Source of the DNA: Oscillospiraceae bacterium
GTDB lineage: Bacteria; Bacillota; Clostridia; Oscillospirales; Ruminococcaceae
Reading direction: 5' to 3'
Assembly (NCBI GenBank): GCA_015067175.1
Contig: SVMX01000003.1
Coordinates: 1 to 32,356, forward strand
DNA: 32,356 nucleotides
The notes below the pieces were generated by a model. The model did no database searches. It was not told where the DNA came from and saw only the letters and a list, made by a program, of their open reading frames with translations. Below are positions 14,730 through 22,375 of this stretch, piece by piece (the first letter of the stretch is position 1; each line of letters begins with the position of its first letter). Made by a program: the position numbers and the translations under genes.

Positions 14730-16697
14730 TTAAGCATTTACATTCTGCTGAGCGAGCTTTTCTTTTACTGCCTTTATGAAATCAGCCTCGGGAACAGGTC
14801 TGCAGAAGTAGTAACCCTGAAGATATACAACGCCCTTGTTGATGAGCATTTCTGCCTGCTCGGCAGTTTCAACGCCCTCTGCAACGATGTTTACGCCAAG
14901 CTGCAATATCATGTCTATACAGCTGTTGAGGATAATGCGCGGCTCTGTGGGGTCATCGCCGAAGCAAGGCCAGATAAGGCTTTTATCCAGCTTTATCAGC
15001 TCAAAATGAACCTTAGCCATCTGCGAAAGATTTGAATAGCCTGTGCCGAAATCGTCCATTGAGAAGTGGCAGCCAAGCTTTCTGAATTGCTCCATATTGT
15101 ATTGCAGCATATCGCCGCCATCGATGGAAGCGGTCTCGGTTATCTCGAGGTTGAAAAAACCGGGGTGAACGCCGTATTTTGTCATTATCTTGCTTAGCTG
15201 TGCCACTATTCCGATATCTACGCTCTGCACGCCAGAAAGGTTTACCTCAACATAGTCTATGCCGAGCTGCCAAAGCTTTTCGCGTGCCGCAAATTCGCAT
15301 ACCTTTTCAAAAACGATATTGCCTATCTCGCTGATAAGACCTTGCTCCTCGGCAAGCGGAATGAAATATTCGGGTGAAATAAAGCCAACCGTTGTGGTAT
15401 CCTGAAGTCTTACCAGAGCCTCGGCGGAAGCAAAGCGTCTTTTCTTTGCGGAATATATCGGCTGATATACTACATTGAACGCCTTTGTGCGAACTGCCTC
15501 AGTAAGAATAGCAAGCACTGCCTTGCGGTAATTTCTCTTTTCAACAAGCTCGTCGCTTACGAAATAAATTTTGCCGTTTTCGCTCATGGTTCGGTCGTTT
15601 AGGCAGTAGTCGAGCGTTTCATAAGCCTCGTCCGCGGTCTGCGCATACTTCGGACATTCGATGATATTGAAGTGGTAATACGGAGAGAAAGCGCTGTCGG
15701 CAGACGCGGTGTCACATCTGAAATCCCAGCTTTCGGTGCAGGCTATTATCTTGTCGAGGGTCTCGCGGTCATATACAAGCATGGTCATCGTGCAGGAGCG
15801 GGAATGATATATCCTGATATGCGGAAAATCTCTGCTTATCTTTGCGGCTGCCTGTCTGAGTATCTCCTTGGGCATATCGTAGCCCATAGCTTTCTGAATG
15901 CTTTCAACTTCGTCCAGCGTGAGGTTGAAGATGTAAAACGTCTTGTTGCGGGCGAACATTTCGCGCATCATTATATGGAATGCACGGCGGTTGAGCGTAT
16001 CTGTTTCAGAGTCCATATATTCTCTGGGGTTTTCAAAGCGCATATAAACATACAGAACCATCAGAGCATTGCCCATCGCGGAAAGAAGCCAGTATGTCGT
16101 GAAAAACTGTACGAGTGCAATAGCTGCCCATATACAAAGACCTACAAGTATAGATACCCTTGCGTGCTTAAAATCGGGAAGTATCTCGCTGTTTTCGAGA
16201 TTGTATCGCTTATTCCTTGTGCAAAGCAGTACGATTATCGCAACAATATACACGGCAACGGAGATATAGAACACCGTTACCATCGGGCCGCTTGAATAAG
16301 CGCCTCTATCGTCTACAATGTAGTCGATCTTTCCGAATATCGCAAAGCCTATTGCAATAATGAACGGTATCGTACAGCCAAATAGAACAGGCTTTGATAT
16401 TCGTTTTTGAGCGCCGCACAAAAACCACACATACATAAACAGCAAAAAGACCATAGCATTGAGAGAGCCCAGAAACAGCTGATGCATAAGTCTGTTCAGC
16501 CATTCGGGTACGGAATCCATGTGCGTTATGGTGTAGTAGGAGCCTATATCCGCAAGCAGATTAAAAAAGCTTGCCGCCCAAAACAATGTAAATGTTTTGG
16601 TTGAGATCAGCGGCAGCTTTTTGCTGCACAGAAAATCAACCATTATCACGATAAGTATACCTATCGCTAAAATTTGAAATTTGATACTGATATCCAT
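14730..16697 (-). CDS. Membrane c-di-GMP phosphodiesterase (EAL) with degenerate GGDEF domain
   Basis: This 655-residue protein should hydrolyse c-di-GMP to pGpG. The N terminus (about 5-220) has around seven hydrophobic segments, a membrane sensor without a large outside domain. A GGDEF-like domain follows (starts SETDTLNRRAFHIMM, about 235-370) but the GGDEF motif itself is absent, so it should not synthesise; it may bind GTP or be structural. The EAL domain (about 395-650) is complete: SAEALVRL (Glu426), EVNLSGVQS, LEITETASID, MDDFGTGYSNL, IKLDKSL, VAEGVETAEQ and LQGYYFCRPVP, which are the metal and catalytic residues. AGGTG lies 8 nt before the ATG. It opposes the cyclase at 3665-5572 in activity. 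Confidence 0.93.
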   Translation of the reverse strand: MDISIKFQILAIGILIVIMVDFLCSKKLPLISTKTFTLFWAASFFNLLADIGSYYTITHMDSVPEWLNRLMHQLFLGSLNAMVFLLFMYVWFLCGAQKRISKPVLFGCTIPFIIAIGFAIFGKIDYIVDDRGAYSSGPMVTVFYISVAVYIVAIIVLLCTRNKRYNLENSEILPDFKHARVSILVGLCIWAAIALVQFFTTYWLLSAMGNALMVLYVYMRFENPREYMDSETDTLNRRAFHIMMREMFARNKTFYIFNLTLDEVESIQKAMGYDMPKEILRQAAAKISRDFPHIRIYHSRSCTMTMLVYDRETLDKIIACTESWDFRCDTASADSAFSPYYHFNIIECPKYAQTADEAYETLDYCLNDRTMSENGKIYFVSDELVEKRNYRKAVLAILTEAVRTKAFNVVYQPIYSAKKRRFASAEALVRLQDTTTVGFISPEYFIPLAEEQGLISEIGNIVFEKVCEFAAREKLWQLGIDYVEVNLSGVQSVDIGIVAQLSKIMTKYGVHPGFFNLEITETASIDGGDMLQYNMEQFRKLGCHFSMDDFGTGYSNLSQMAKVHFELIKLDKSLIWPCFGDDPTEPRIILNSCIDMILQLGVNIVAEGVETAEQAEMLINKGVVYLQGYYFCRPVPEADFIKAVKEKLAQQNVNA

Positions 16698-17168
16698 TTT
16701 TGTTCACCTCGTACAAATAATAGCATAGATGTTAATGCTACCAACACAATTATATCATAAATATATAATGATTTCTACAGTTTTAAGAGCAAAAAGTGCG
16801 GATGCGTGTAAAATTGTTCAATATTGCCAATGCCATCGTTTTAAAACGCTGCTCACAACCTTTTAATAAGCAAAAAAATAGTTGAAAACTAATGGATATG
16901 TTGATTATTATGTTGAAAACTTTTTGGTGGAATTGTACAATTGTCCATCGTTCTGTTGATGAATTATTCTCCAAAAAACAGAAAATCGACTTTAAAAATG
17001 ACAAAATCGAAAAATTGTGTTGACGAAAAAAACAGTTTTGGATATACTATAACCAAGAGATCAAACAGCGAACGTGCTGTTGTCTTGTCATAGCTGGTAA
17101 AGCTTTTTATAGCAAAAGAAAGAAGTACTAGGTACAGGCAAATATTATTTAAACGGAGGATTTTCACC
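16698..17168. other. Divergent intergenic region between the EAL gene and HPr
   Basis: This 471-bp AT-rich stretch has no convincing gene. It holds a minus-strand promoter candidate for the EAL gene (TAGAAA at 16772-16777, TATAAT at 16749-16754, 17-bp spacing on the minus strand). It also holds the strong HPr promoter, a 12-bp perfect palindrome AATTGTACAATT (16931-16942) and two copies of GTTGAAAACT (16881-16890 and 16912-16921). The 62-73 codon frames here have no Shine-Dalgarno and overlap the promoters. Confidence 0.6.
17020..17048 (+). promoter_or_regulatory. Promoter of the HPr gene
   Basis: TTGACG (17020-17025), a 17-bp spacer and TATACT (17043-17048) precede HPr. The leader of about 115 nt contains only small stems, such as ACAGC / GCTGT near 17067-17081; I see no known riboswitch. 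Confidence 0.72.
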
Positions 17169-17432
17169 ATGTGCATGAAAGACATCGAAGTTAAAAATCA
17201 GGTTGGTCTGCACGCAAGACCCGCAACTTTCTTCATTCAGAAGGCTAACGAATTCAAGTCTTCTATCTGGGTAGAGAAGGAAGAGCGCAGAGTAAACGCA
17301 AAGAGCCTTCTGGGTATCCTGTCCCTCGGCATCGTTGGCGGCGCTAACATTCGCATAATCGCTGACGGCAGCGACGAGCAGCTCGCTGTTGACGGTCTGG
17401 TTAAGCTGGTAGAGAGCGGCTTCGCTGAATAA
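17169..17432 (+). CDS. ptsH: HPr phosphocarrier protein
   Basis: This 87-residue HPr-fold protein passes phosphate from enzyme I to sugar PTS enzymes IIA. With the ATG at 17169, numbering matches the family exactly: GLHARPA puts the active His at position 15 and Arg at 17, and NAKSLLG puts the HPr-kinase target Ser at 46. That agreement, with GGAGGA 8 nt upstream, decides the start over the ATG two codons later. Presence of His15 argues against Crh, which lacks it. The Ser46 helix reads KSLLGILSLG rather than the more common KSIMGVMSLG. No PTS enzyme gene is next to it. A hairpin terminator follows. Confidence 0.92.
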   Translation: MCMKDIEVKNQVGLHARPATFFIQKANEFKSSIWVEKEERRVNAKSLLGILSLGIVGGANIRIIADGSDEQLAVDGLVKLVESGFAE

Positions 17433-17459
17433 TCATCGGCAGTATTTTTGTTTTTTGCA

Positions 17460-17498
17460 GGGCGGCAATCAGCGAAAGCTGGATTTCTGCCCTTTTTA
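17460..17498 (+). terminator. Terminator or attenuator between HPr and the lipoprotein gene
   Basis: GGGC pairs with GCCC and, inside an asymmetric internal loop, CAGC-GAAA-GCTG forms the tip; five T's follow. The T-tail runs straight into the GGAGGAG of the next gene, so some readthrough is expected. Confidence 0.6.
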
Positions 17499-17511
17499 TT
17501 TTGGAGGAGCA

Positions 17512-18222
17512 ATGAGAAAACTACTTCCCGGTGCTGCCGCAATTGCCGCGGTTATTTGTATGAGCGGCTGTATAGCGCAGATGCCTGATGGCTATAATGA
17601 TGTTAAAGCCGCCAAGGAAAACTACGAAAAGCTGAACAGCGCTCACACGACGATGTTCGATCTTTCCACAGGCGACAAGATCATGGATTTTTCCTTTTAC
17701 ATCAACAACAGCGGCGAGATGATATTGAGCTATTACGGCAAAGACGGTGCCGATGAAATGTATGCCTACAGCAACGGCGCAGAGTATTTCTACAAGGACG
17801 CAGGCGATGAGCTGTGGTCGGTCATTGGCGCTGACGATGAAAGCTATATCTATAACATATATAATAGAGAATACCGTTATCCCTACGCTGACGGGGGGAT
17901 ATTCTTTCTTGACGGCGGCAGTGTAGAGAGCTTCAGTGTTACAGATAAGCCTGACGGCGGCTGCACGATAGTGTATGTATACGACGCGGACAAGCTTAAC
18001 GCTTCGGCGGCAGAAATGCTTGACGGGGTGAGCGGCTTCGACTCGCTTGAAACCACATTTGAGATAAACGCAGACGGATATATAACTGATTTCACGGAAA
18101 AAGGCACGGTCACCGACGCTGATGGAGTTTCGCGCGAGGTTAATATGCGCATATCCGTCGATATGATGAACGAGGTATATGAGATACCTTACCCCGTTGA
18201 CAGGGTAAATAAATCCAAATAA
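17512..18222 (+). CDS. Secreted lipoprotein of unknown function
   Basis: This 236-residue protein starts with a lipoprotein signal peptide (MRKLLPGAAAIAAVICMSGC), with the lipobox Cys at about position 20. The mature part is rich in Asp, Tyr and beta-strand patterns (DFSFYINNSGEMILSYYG, TTFEINADGYITDFTEKG), which recalls LolA/LppX-like half-barrel lipoproteins; this is a guess from pattern. GGAGGAG lies 4-5 nt before the ATG at 17512, which I prefer over the earlier in-frame ATG inside the terminator. It lies 79 nt after HPr with a terminator between, so it is either readthrough-expressed or has an unseen promoter. Confidence 0.82.
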   Translation: MRKLLPGAAAIAAVICMSGCIAQMPDGYNDVKAAKENYEKLNSAHTTMFDLSTGDKIMDFSFYINNSGEMILSYYGKDGADEMYAYSNGAEYFYKDAGDELWSVIGADDESYIYNIYNREYRYPYADGGIFFLDGGSVESFSVTDKPDGGCTIVYVYDADKLNASAAEMLDGVSGFDSLETTFEINADGYITDFTEKGTVTDADGVSREVNMRISVDMMNEVYEIPYPVDRVNKSK

Positions 18223-18297
18223 TACGGGTGTTTTGTATATTTTAACTGCAAGTTACGCGAAAATATGTGCAACTAATACAAAAAACGCACCGAAAAG

Positions 18298-18335
18298 GTT
18301 ACAAATCGGTTACAAAAGGTTGCAAAACGGTAACA
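18298..18335 (+). promoter_or_regulatory. WalR (YycF)-type box array at the M23 peptidase promoter
   Basis: Four half-sites follow each other: GTTACA (18298), GTTACA (18309), GTTGCA (18319) and GTAACA (18330), with gaps of 5, 4 and 5 bp. On the minus strand the first pair reads TGTAAC-N5-TGTAAC, an exact match to the known WalR consensus TGTWAH-N5-TGTWAH. The last two overlap the -35 box. The target is a cell-wall hydrolase, the usual WalR regulon class. Confidence 0.62.
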
Positions 18336-18348
18336 AAGATGGTATAAT
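18320..18348 (+). promoter_or_regulatory. Promoter of the M23 peptidase gene
   Basis: TTGCAA (18320-18325), a 17-bp spacer and TATAAT (18343-18348) stand about 80 bp before the start codon. Confidence 0.78.
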
Positions 18349-18426
18349 ACTAACGTTACACGTTTTTTAGGTAAATTTTCTGCCGCTTCATTTTGGAAGT
18401 GGGCAGTGTGATAGATAGGAGGAAAC

Positions 18427-20181
18427 ATGGTTTCCGAAAAAGAAAAACAAATTGTAAAGCCCGTTGCAAACGCGTCAAATGAAAGTGCGATGTGCAGACT
18501 GGGTGAATATCTTTTTTCTGTTTTTATGACGCTGCTGTTCGGCATAAAAAGAGGATTTCTGTTATTTGTAGAGAAAAACGGCAGCCGCATTGCAGCGGTA
18601 GGCAACGCGATATTAGGCTTTTTAAAAAAGCTCGGCTGCGCGCTTATACGTCCGTTTAAGCGCTATGTCAAAGCTCTGAAGCTTGGCACGGCAGAGATAC
18701 GCAAGGCGCGCAAGGAACATGGTGCTGCCAAGGCATTCGGCGTTGGCTTCAAGCGTTTTATGCGTTTGCTGTTTGGAAAGCGCGGTTTGGCGTACACTTT
18801 GTTCAATTATGCGCTTCCTATAGTATGCATGGTGCTTCTGGTCAATATCGTGACCTATGCAAACAGTATGACATACGCGCTGAGATTGTCCGTAAACGGC
18901 GATTTTGTCGGCTATGTCAGCAGTGAAACTGTATTCACCGAGGCTGAACGTATCGTACAGCAGCGTATAAACTATATGGACGGCAGCACCGAGACCGTGA
19001 CATTCGAGCCTACATATCAGGTGGAAATGGCAAGCTACGGCGACACGCTGACAAAATATCAGCTCGCCGATAAGCTGCTCACCTCTATGGACGCTGAGAT
19101 AGAATACGCTTACGGTATGTATATCGGCAACTCGTTCTACGGCGCAGTCGTTGACAAGACGGAGATAGAGCAGACTCTCGATTCGCTTCTTGATAAGTAC
19201 AGAACAGGAGCAGAGGACGAGATCGTTGAATTTGAAGCGATAATCAGCTATGAGCCGGGATTGTACCTTACTCAGAGTATCGTAGATCCTGATTCTATCA
19301 TTAAGGTCATCACCTCGTACAAATCAGTTGCGACTTATTATACAGCAGTTAAGGGTGATTCGCCTATCGGAATAATCGAAAAGCTTGGCGTTACCATGGA
19401 GGAGATGGCGAAGCTTAACCCCGGTTATTCCAGAGAAACGAAGATACGCGTTGACGATAAATTCCTTGTTTCGCACGAAGAACCGTTCCTTGCTGTTTCG
19501 GTCACACGAACTGAGGTATACGATCAGTCTACAGATTATGAGACAGAGTATTACGACGACAGCTCAAAATACCAAGGCTCTACCGTTGTAATGCAGGAGG
19601 GTGTGAACGGCACTGACAGAGTAACTGCGCAGGTATCCTATATCAACGGCGTTGAAGTTCGCCGCAAGATCATAAATCGCGTTACTGTGGAAGAACCCAC
19701 ACCAAAGATAGTTGCGAACGGAACGAAGCGTCCTCCCTCCAATGCAAGCATTTCTAATGTAGAGGTAGGAAAGATGCTTTGGCCTGTAGGCGGTAAAAAT
19801 GGCGGTCTTATCAGTGAGATGCCTTACGGCTACGGCGGCTACTACCCCCATCAGGGTCTGGATATCTCGGCTTCTTACGGAACACCGATATATGCAGCTG
19901 AAAACGGTACAGTAACGCTTGCGCGCTGGTATGGCGGTTATGGCTATTGCGTCAAGATAGATCACGGAAACGGCATTGTGACCGTGTATGGACACTGCAG
20001 CTATCTCCATGTTTCTGAAGGTCAGAAGGTAACGCAGGGTCAGGCTATTGCGGACGTTGGCTCCACAGGCGACTCCACAGGTAACCATCTGCACTTTGAG
20101 GTAAGAATAAACGGCGTTTGTATGAACCCGATAAATTATCTCCCGTGGCATGAAAGAGCACCTTGGTGCAAAGAATATTAA
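18427..20181 (+). CDS. Membrane-anchored M23 peptidoglycan endopeptidase with LysM and G5 domains
   Basis: This 584-residue protein is predicted to cut peptide cross-links in peptidoglycan outside the cell. It begins with an unusual basic cytoplasmic part of about 125 residues, then one clear transmembrane helix (about 128-148). The outside part has a mostly uncharacterised region (150-310), a LysM-like segment (about 312-355, with GDSPIGIIEKLGVTMEEMAK), a G5 domain (about 360-440) and the M23 domain (about 452-575). The zinc ligands are HQGLD (His475, Asp479) and HLHFE (His556 as ligand, His554 catalytic). The order LysM-G5-M23 is common in Clostridia. AGGAGG lies 5 nt before the ATG. It is monocistronic with a promoter, a WalR-like box array and a terminator. 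Confidence 0.93.
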   Translation: MVSEKEKQIVKPVANASNESAMCRLGEYLFSVFMTLLFGIKRGFLLFVEKNGSRIAAVGNAILGFLKKLGCALIRPFKRYVKALKLGTAEIRKARKEHGAAKAFGVGFKRFMRLLFGKRGLAYTLFNYALPIVCMVLLVNIVTYANSMTYALRLSVNGDFVGYVSSETVFTEAERIVQQRINYMDGSTETVTFEPTYQVEMASYGDTLTKYQLADKLLTSMDAEIEYAYGMYIGNSFYGAVVDKTEIEQTLDSLLDKYRTGAEDEIVEFEAIISYEPGLYLTQSIVDPDSIIKVITSYKSVATYYTAVKGDSPIGIIEKLGVTMEEMAKLNPGYSRETKIRVDDKFLVSHEEPFLAVSVTRTEVYDQSTDYETEYYDDSSKYQGSTVVMQEGVNGTDRVTAQVSYINGVEVRRKIINRVTVEEPTPKIVANGTKRPPSNASISNVEVGKMLWPVGGKNGGLISEMPYGYGGYYPHQGLDISASYGTPIYAAENGTVTLARWYGGYGYCVKIDHGNGIVTVYGHCSYLHVSEGQKVTQGQAIADVGSTGDSTGNHLHFEVRINGVCMNPINYLPWHERAPWCKEY

Positions 20182-20187
20182 ATATCA

Positions 20188-20221
20188 AGACCCGCGTTTG
20201 AGAAAACGTGGGTCTGTTTTT
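20188..20221 (+). terminator. Terminator of the M23 peptidase gene
   Basis: AGACCCGCGTTT, a GAGA loop and AAACGTGGGTCT (one G-U) are followed by GTTTTTA. Confidence 0.88.
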
Positions 20222-20272
20222 ATTGATGTTGAGATATTCGAGGAGTTTCATAAGAAGTGCTTTAAAACAGGG

Positions 20273-20301
20273 TTGTAATTCTTGCTGAAATAGTGTATAA
20301 T
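20273..20301 (+). promoter_or_regulatory. Promoter of the mannanase gene
   Basis: TTGTAA (20273-20278), a 17-bp spacer and TATAAT (20296-20301) lie 39 bp before the ATG. No catabolite-responsive element is obvious in the 120 bp before the gene. Confidence 0.75.
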
Positions 20302-20339
20302 GATGGAGTATTTTAATCTATATCAGAAAGGATCACATT

Positions 20340-21716
20340 ATGAAAAAGCTTTTATCTGCCCTGCTTGCGGCAGCTATGGTAATATCCCTTGCGGGCTGCT
20401 CGGGCAGCACATCTTCGACCGCAGATTCCACAGATGCATCGACTTCTGCTTCCGAGGGAACTGATAGCGGTGCTGTTGAGGAAGTCAAGCTCTCAGAGCC
20501 TGTTAAGGTGAACGAGGATGGAAGCATTGACATGGACGTGGCTCTTGCCTATGAAACCGATATTGACGCGCTTATCGCTTCCTTTAATGAAAAGGAGGTA
20601 GACCCGACAAAGCCTGTTTCGGAAAATTCAAATGCTGCCACATTGGAAGTGTTTGATTATCTCCGCAGCATTTACGGAAAGCAGATGCTTTTCTGTCAGC
20701 AGCAGATGGACGCAAAAGCCCTTGAGGATATTGTTTATTACAATGCTACGGGTGATCTGCCTGCTATGAAAGGCTTTGATTTTATATTCAGCACAGGCTC
20801 TTATATCAACAATTATATGGTGGACGAGGCAATAAAGTGGCATGAGGCAAGCGGTGGACTTGTTACTTTCACATGGCATTGGAATGTTCCCAGAGATATC
20901 GATAGTGTTGATATGGGTGCGGCGTTCTATCAGGAAGAGATAGTGAATTGGAATCAGGTCAATGCTGTAACTCCCGGCACAAAGGAATACGAGCAGGTTA
21001 TAAAAGATATCGACACTATAGTTATCCAGCTTCAGCGCTTGGAAGCTGCGGGCGTGACTGTGCTGTTCCGCCCCCTGCACGAGGCAAGCGGCAGCTGGTT
21101 CTGGTGGGGAATCCAAGACAGGGCTTCCGTCAATGAGCAGGTGTTCCAGAAGCTTTGGTACATGATATACGACCGTATTGAGAACTATCACAAGCTGACA
21201 AATATCATCTGGATATGGAACGGACAGACTAAGAACTGCGCCGTTCACCCTAACTCCTATGATATTGCGGGTATTGACTACTACGCTCAGGAAGAAAATC
21301 ACAGCGCCTGCGAAAGCCAGTACAATCAGCTTTCCGGATATAACGAGAGCTGCTATCAGAAGTATTACGGTGAGGATTTTGTTCTTGAGGAGGAGCCTTA
21401 CAGCGGCAAGATGCTTGCAATGACAGAGTGCGGCTATATGCTTGACCCCGCAGACTGCACCGATAAGGATTGTATGTGGCTGTACTACATGATATGGAAC
21501 GGCGATTTCGTGTATGAGGCGTCCGAGAGCGGCGCTGCCATCACGGATTTTGACGGTACTCCCTCTCCTAATCCCAAGCGCATGACAAACGAGCTGATCA
21601 ACGAGTATTTCGGAAATGAAGTGCTGATAACCTACCGCGATCTGCCGTCTAAGTATATAGAGGGCAAGGATATCCCTCAGCAAATAAAGAACTGGGAATT
21701 TTTCAAGACAGAATGA
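20340..21716 (+). CDS. GH26 beta-mannanase, surface lipoprotein
   Basis: This 458-residue enzyme is predicted to cleave beta-1,4-mannan (EC 3.2.1.78) at the cell surface. It has a lipoprotein signal (MKKLLSALLAAAMVISLAGC, Cys20) and a Ser/Thr/Asp-rich linker (21-45). A single GH26 catalytic domain runs from about 85 to 455. The acid/base region LFRPLHEASGSWFWWG gives Glu248, and MTECGYML gives the nucleophile Glu363. GGLVTFTWHWNVPRD is another family block. There is no dockerin or carbohydrate-binding module, so it acts as a free lipid-anchored enzyme, not a cellulosome part. AAAGGA lies 7 nt before the ATG. It is monocistronic. Other GH26 specificities (mixed glucan, xylan) are possible but less likely. 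Confidence 0.9.
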   Translation: MKKLLSALLAAAMVISLAGCSGSTSSTADSTDASTSASEGTDSGAVEEVKLSEPVKVNEDGSIDMDVALAYETDIDALIASFNEKEVDPTKPVSENSNAATLEVFDYLRSIYGKQMLFCQQQMDAKALEDIVYYNATGDLPAMKGFDFIFSTGSYINNYMVDEAIKWHEASGGLVTFTWHWNVPRDIDSVDMGAAFYQEEIVNWNQVNAVTPGTKEYEQVIKDIDTIVIQLQRLEAAGVTVLFRPLHEASGSWFWWGIQDRASVNEQVFQKLWYMIYDRIENYHKLTNIIWIWNGQTKNCAVHPNSYDIAGIDYYAQEENHSACESQYNQLSGYNESCYQKYYGEDFVLEEEPYSGKMLAMTECGYMLDPADCTDKDCMWLYYMIWNGDFVYEASESGAAITDFDGTPSPNPKRMTNELINEYFGNEVLITYRDLPSKYIEGKDIPQQIKNWEFFKTE

Positions 21717-21720
21717 TCAT

Positions 21721-21761
21721 ATCGCCCGATGAGGAGCAAGGCTTTTTGTCGGGCGATTTTA
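21721..21761 (+). terminator. Terminator of the mannanase gene
   Basis: ATCGCCCGA (21721-21729) and TCGGGCGAT (21749-21757) form a perfect 9-bp stem around a 19-nt loop, followed by TTTTATTATT. Confidence 0.82.
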
Positions 21762-21816
21762 TTATTAAAATTTGTAAGCCGATTTTTGTGTGAAATAACA
21801 AATTTATTTATACATC

Positions 21817-21845
21817 TTGACGAAAACAGGGAGAAATGATACAAT
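21817..21845 (+). promoter_or_regulatory. Promoter of the HPt-flotillin unit
   Basis: TTGACG (21817-21822), a 17-bp spacer and TACAAT (21840-21845) precede the HPt gene by about 70 bp. Confidence 0.75.
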
Positions 21846-21915
21846 ATATGTAGATTTTCAGTGCCGTACCGAGCAGCTTGTGGTTGTCGGAAAAACGGCA
21901 GAACGGAGGCGCATC

Positions 21916-22281
21916 ATGATATCTTATGAGATAAGAGCAGAGCTTTCGGAAACAGGTCTTGATTGTACTGAGATGATACGAAAGTTCATGGACAGCGAGG
22001 AGATGTTCCTTAAATATTTCAAGAAGTTCTTTGCTGCTGCCGACAGTGTTGTGGAGGAGCTTCGTACAGCCGTTGACGCAGACGATACCGCGGCTATCGA
22101 GAATAGAGCGCACGCTCTGAAAGGTCTTTCAGGAAACATCGGACTCGGCGGGGTGTTTGATCCTGCTAAAAAAATCGTAGATGATGTGCGTATGGGTAAT
22201 TTCTCTACTTATAACGGTGAGCTTTCAAAGCTGCTTTCAGCATACGAAAAAGCGAGAGCGGTCGCTGAAAAGCTTGATTGA
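21916..22281 (+). CDS. Free-standing HPt (histidine phosphotransfer) domain protein
   Basis: This 121-residue cytoplasmic protein is made of one HPt four-helix domain. The phosphorylation motif is RAHALKGLSGNIGL with His66; the flanking helices (EEMFLKYFKKFFAAADSVVE; AIENRAHALKG; ELSKLLSAYEKARAVAE) fit the family. It would pass phosphate between a hybrid sensor kinase and a response regulator, but no kinase or receiver gene is in the window. I chose ATG 21916 because CGGAGGC is 5 nt upstream; the frame stays open 33 codons upstream through the promoter. It lies 94 nt before the flotillin gene, with two small hairpins between. Confidence 0.88.
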   Translation: MISYEIRAELSETGLDCTEMIRKFMDSEEMFLKYFKKFFAAADSVVEELRTAVDADDTAAIENRAHALKGLSGNIGLGGVFDPAKKIVDDVRMGNFSTYNGELSKLLSAYEKARAVAEKLD

Positions 22282-22287
22282 TCCAGT

Positions 22288-22338
22288 CATAAGCGGAACG
22301 CTTATGCCATATAATTCAGCATTTAAGCAGAAATGCTT
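22288..22338 (+). promoter_or_regulatory. Two hairpins between the HPt and flotillin genes
   Basis: CATAAGCG-GAA-CGCTTATG (22288-22306) is a perfect 8-bp stem with a triloop. A second element can fold as AGCATTT / AAATGCT (22318-22337) or as AAGCA-GAAA-TGCTT (22325-22338). Neither is followed by a T-run, so mRNA processing or stability seems likelier than termination. The leader of the flotillin gene has only A-rich sequence after them. Confidence 0.4.
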
Positions 22339-22375
22339 AAAAATATAAAAACATCTGAAAGAGAGGTTTTTTACC

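Noticed and set aside
16783..17185. Two minus-strand frames of 73 codons in the HPr upstream region
   Set aside because: AT-rich, Phe/Ile/Leu composition, no RBS, and they cover the HPr promoter and start.
17169..17432. Crh instead of HPr
   Set aside because: His15 of the GLHARP motif is present; Crh lacks this residue.
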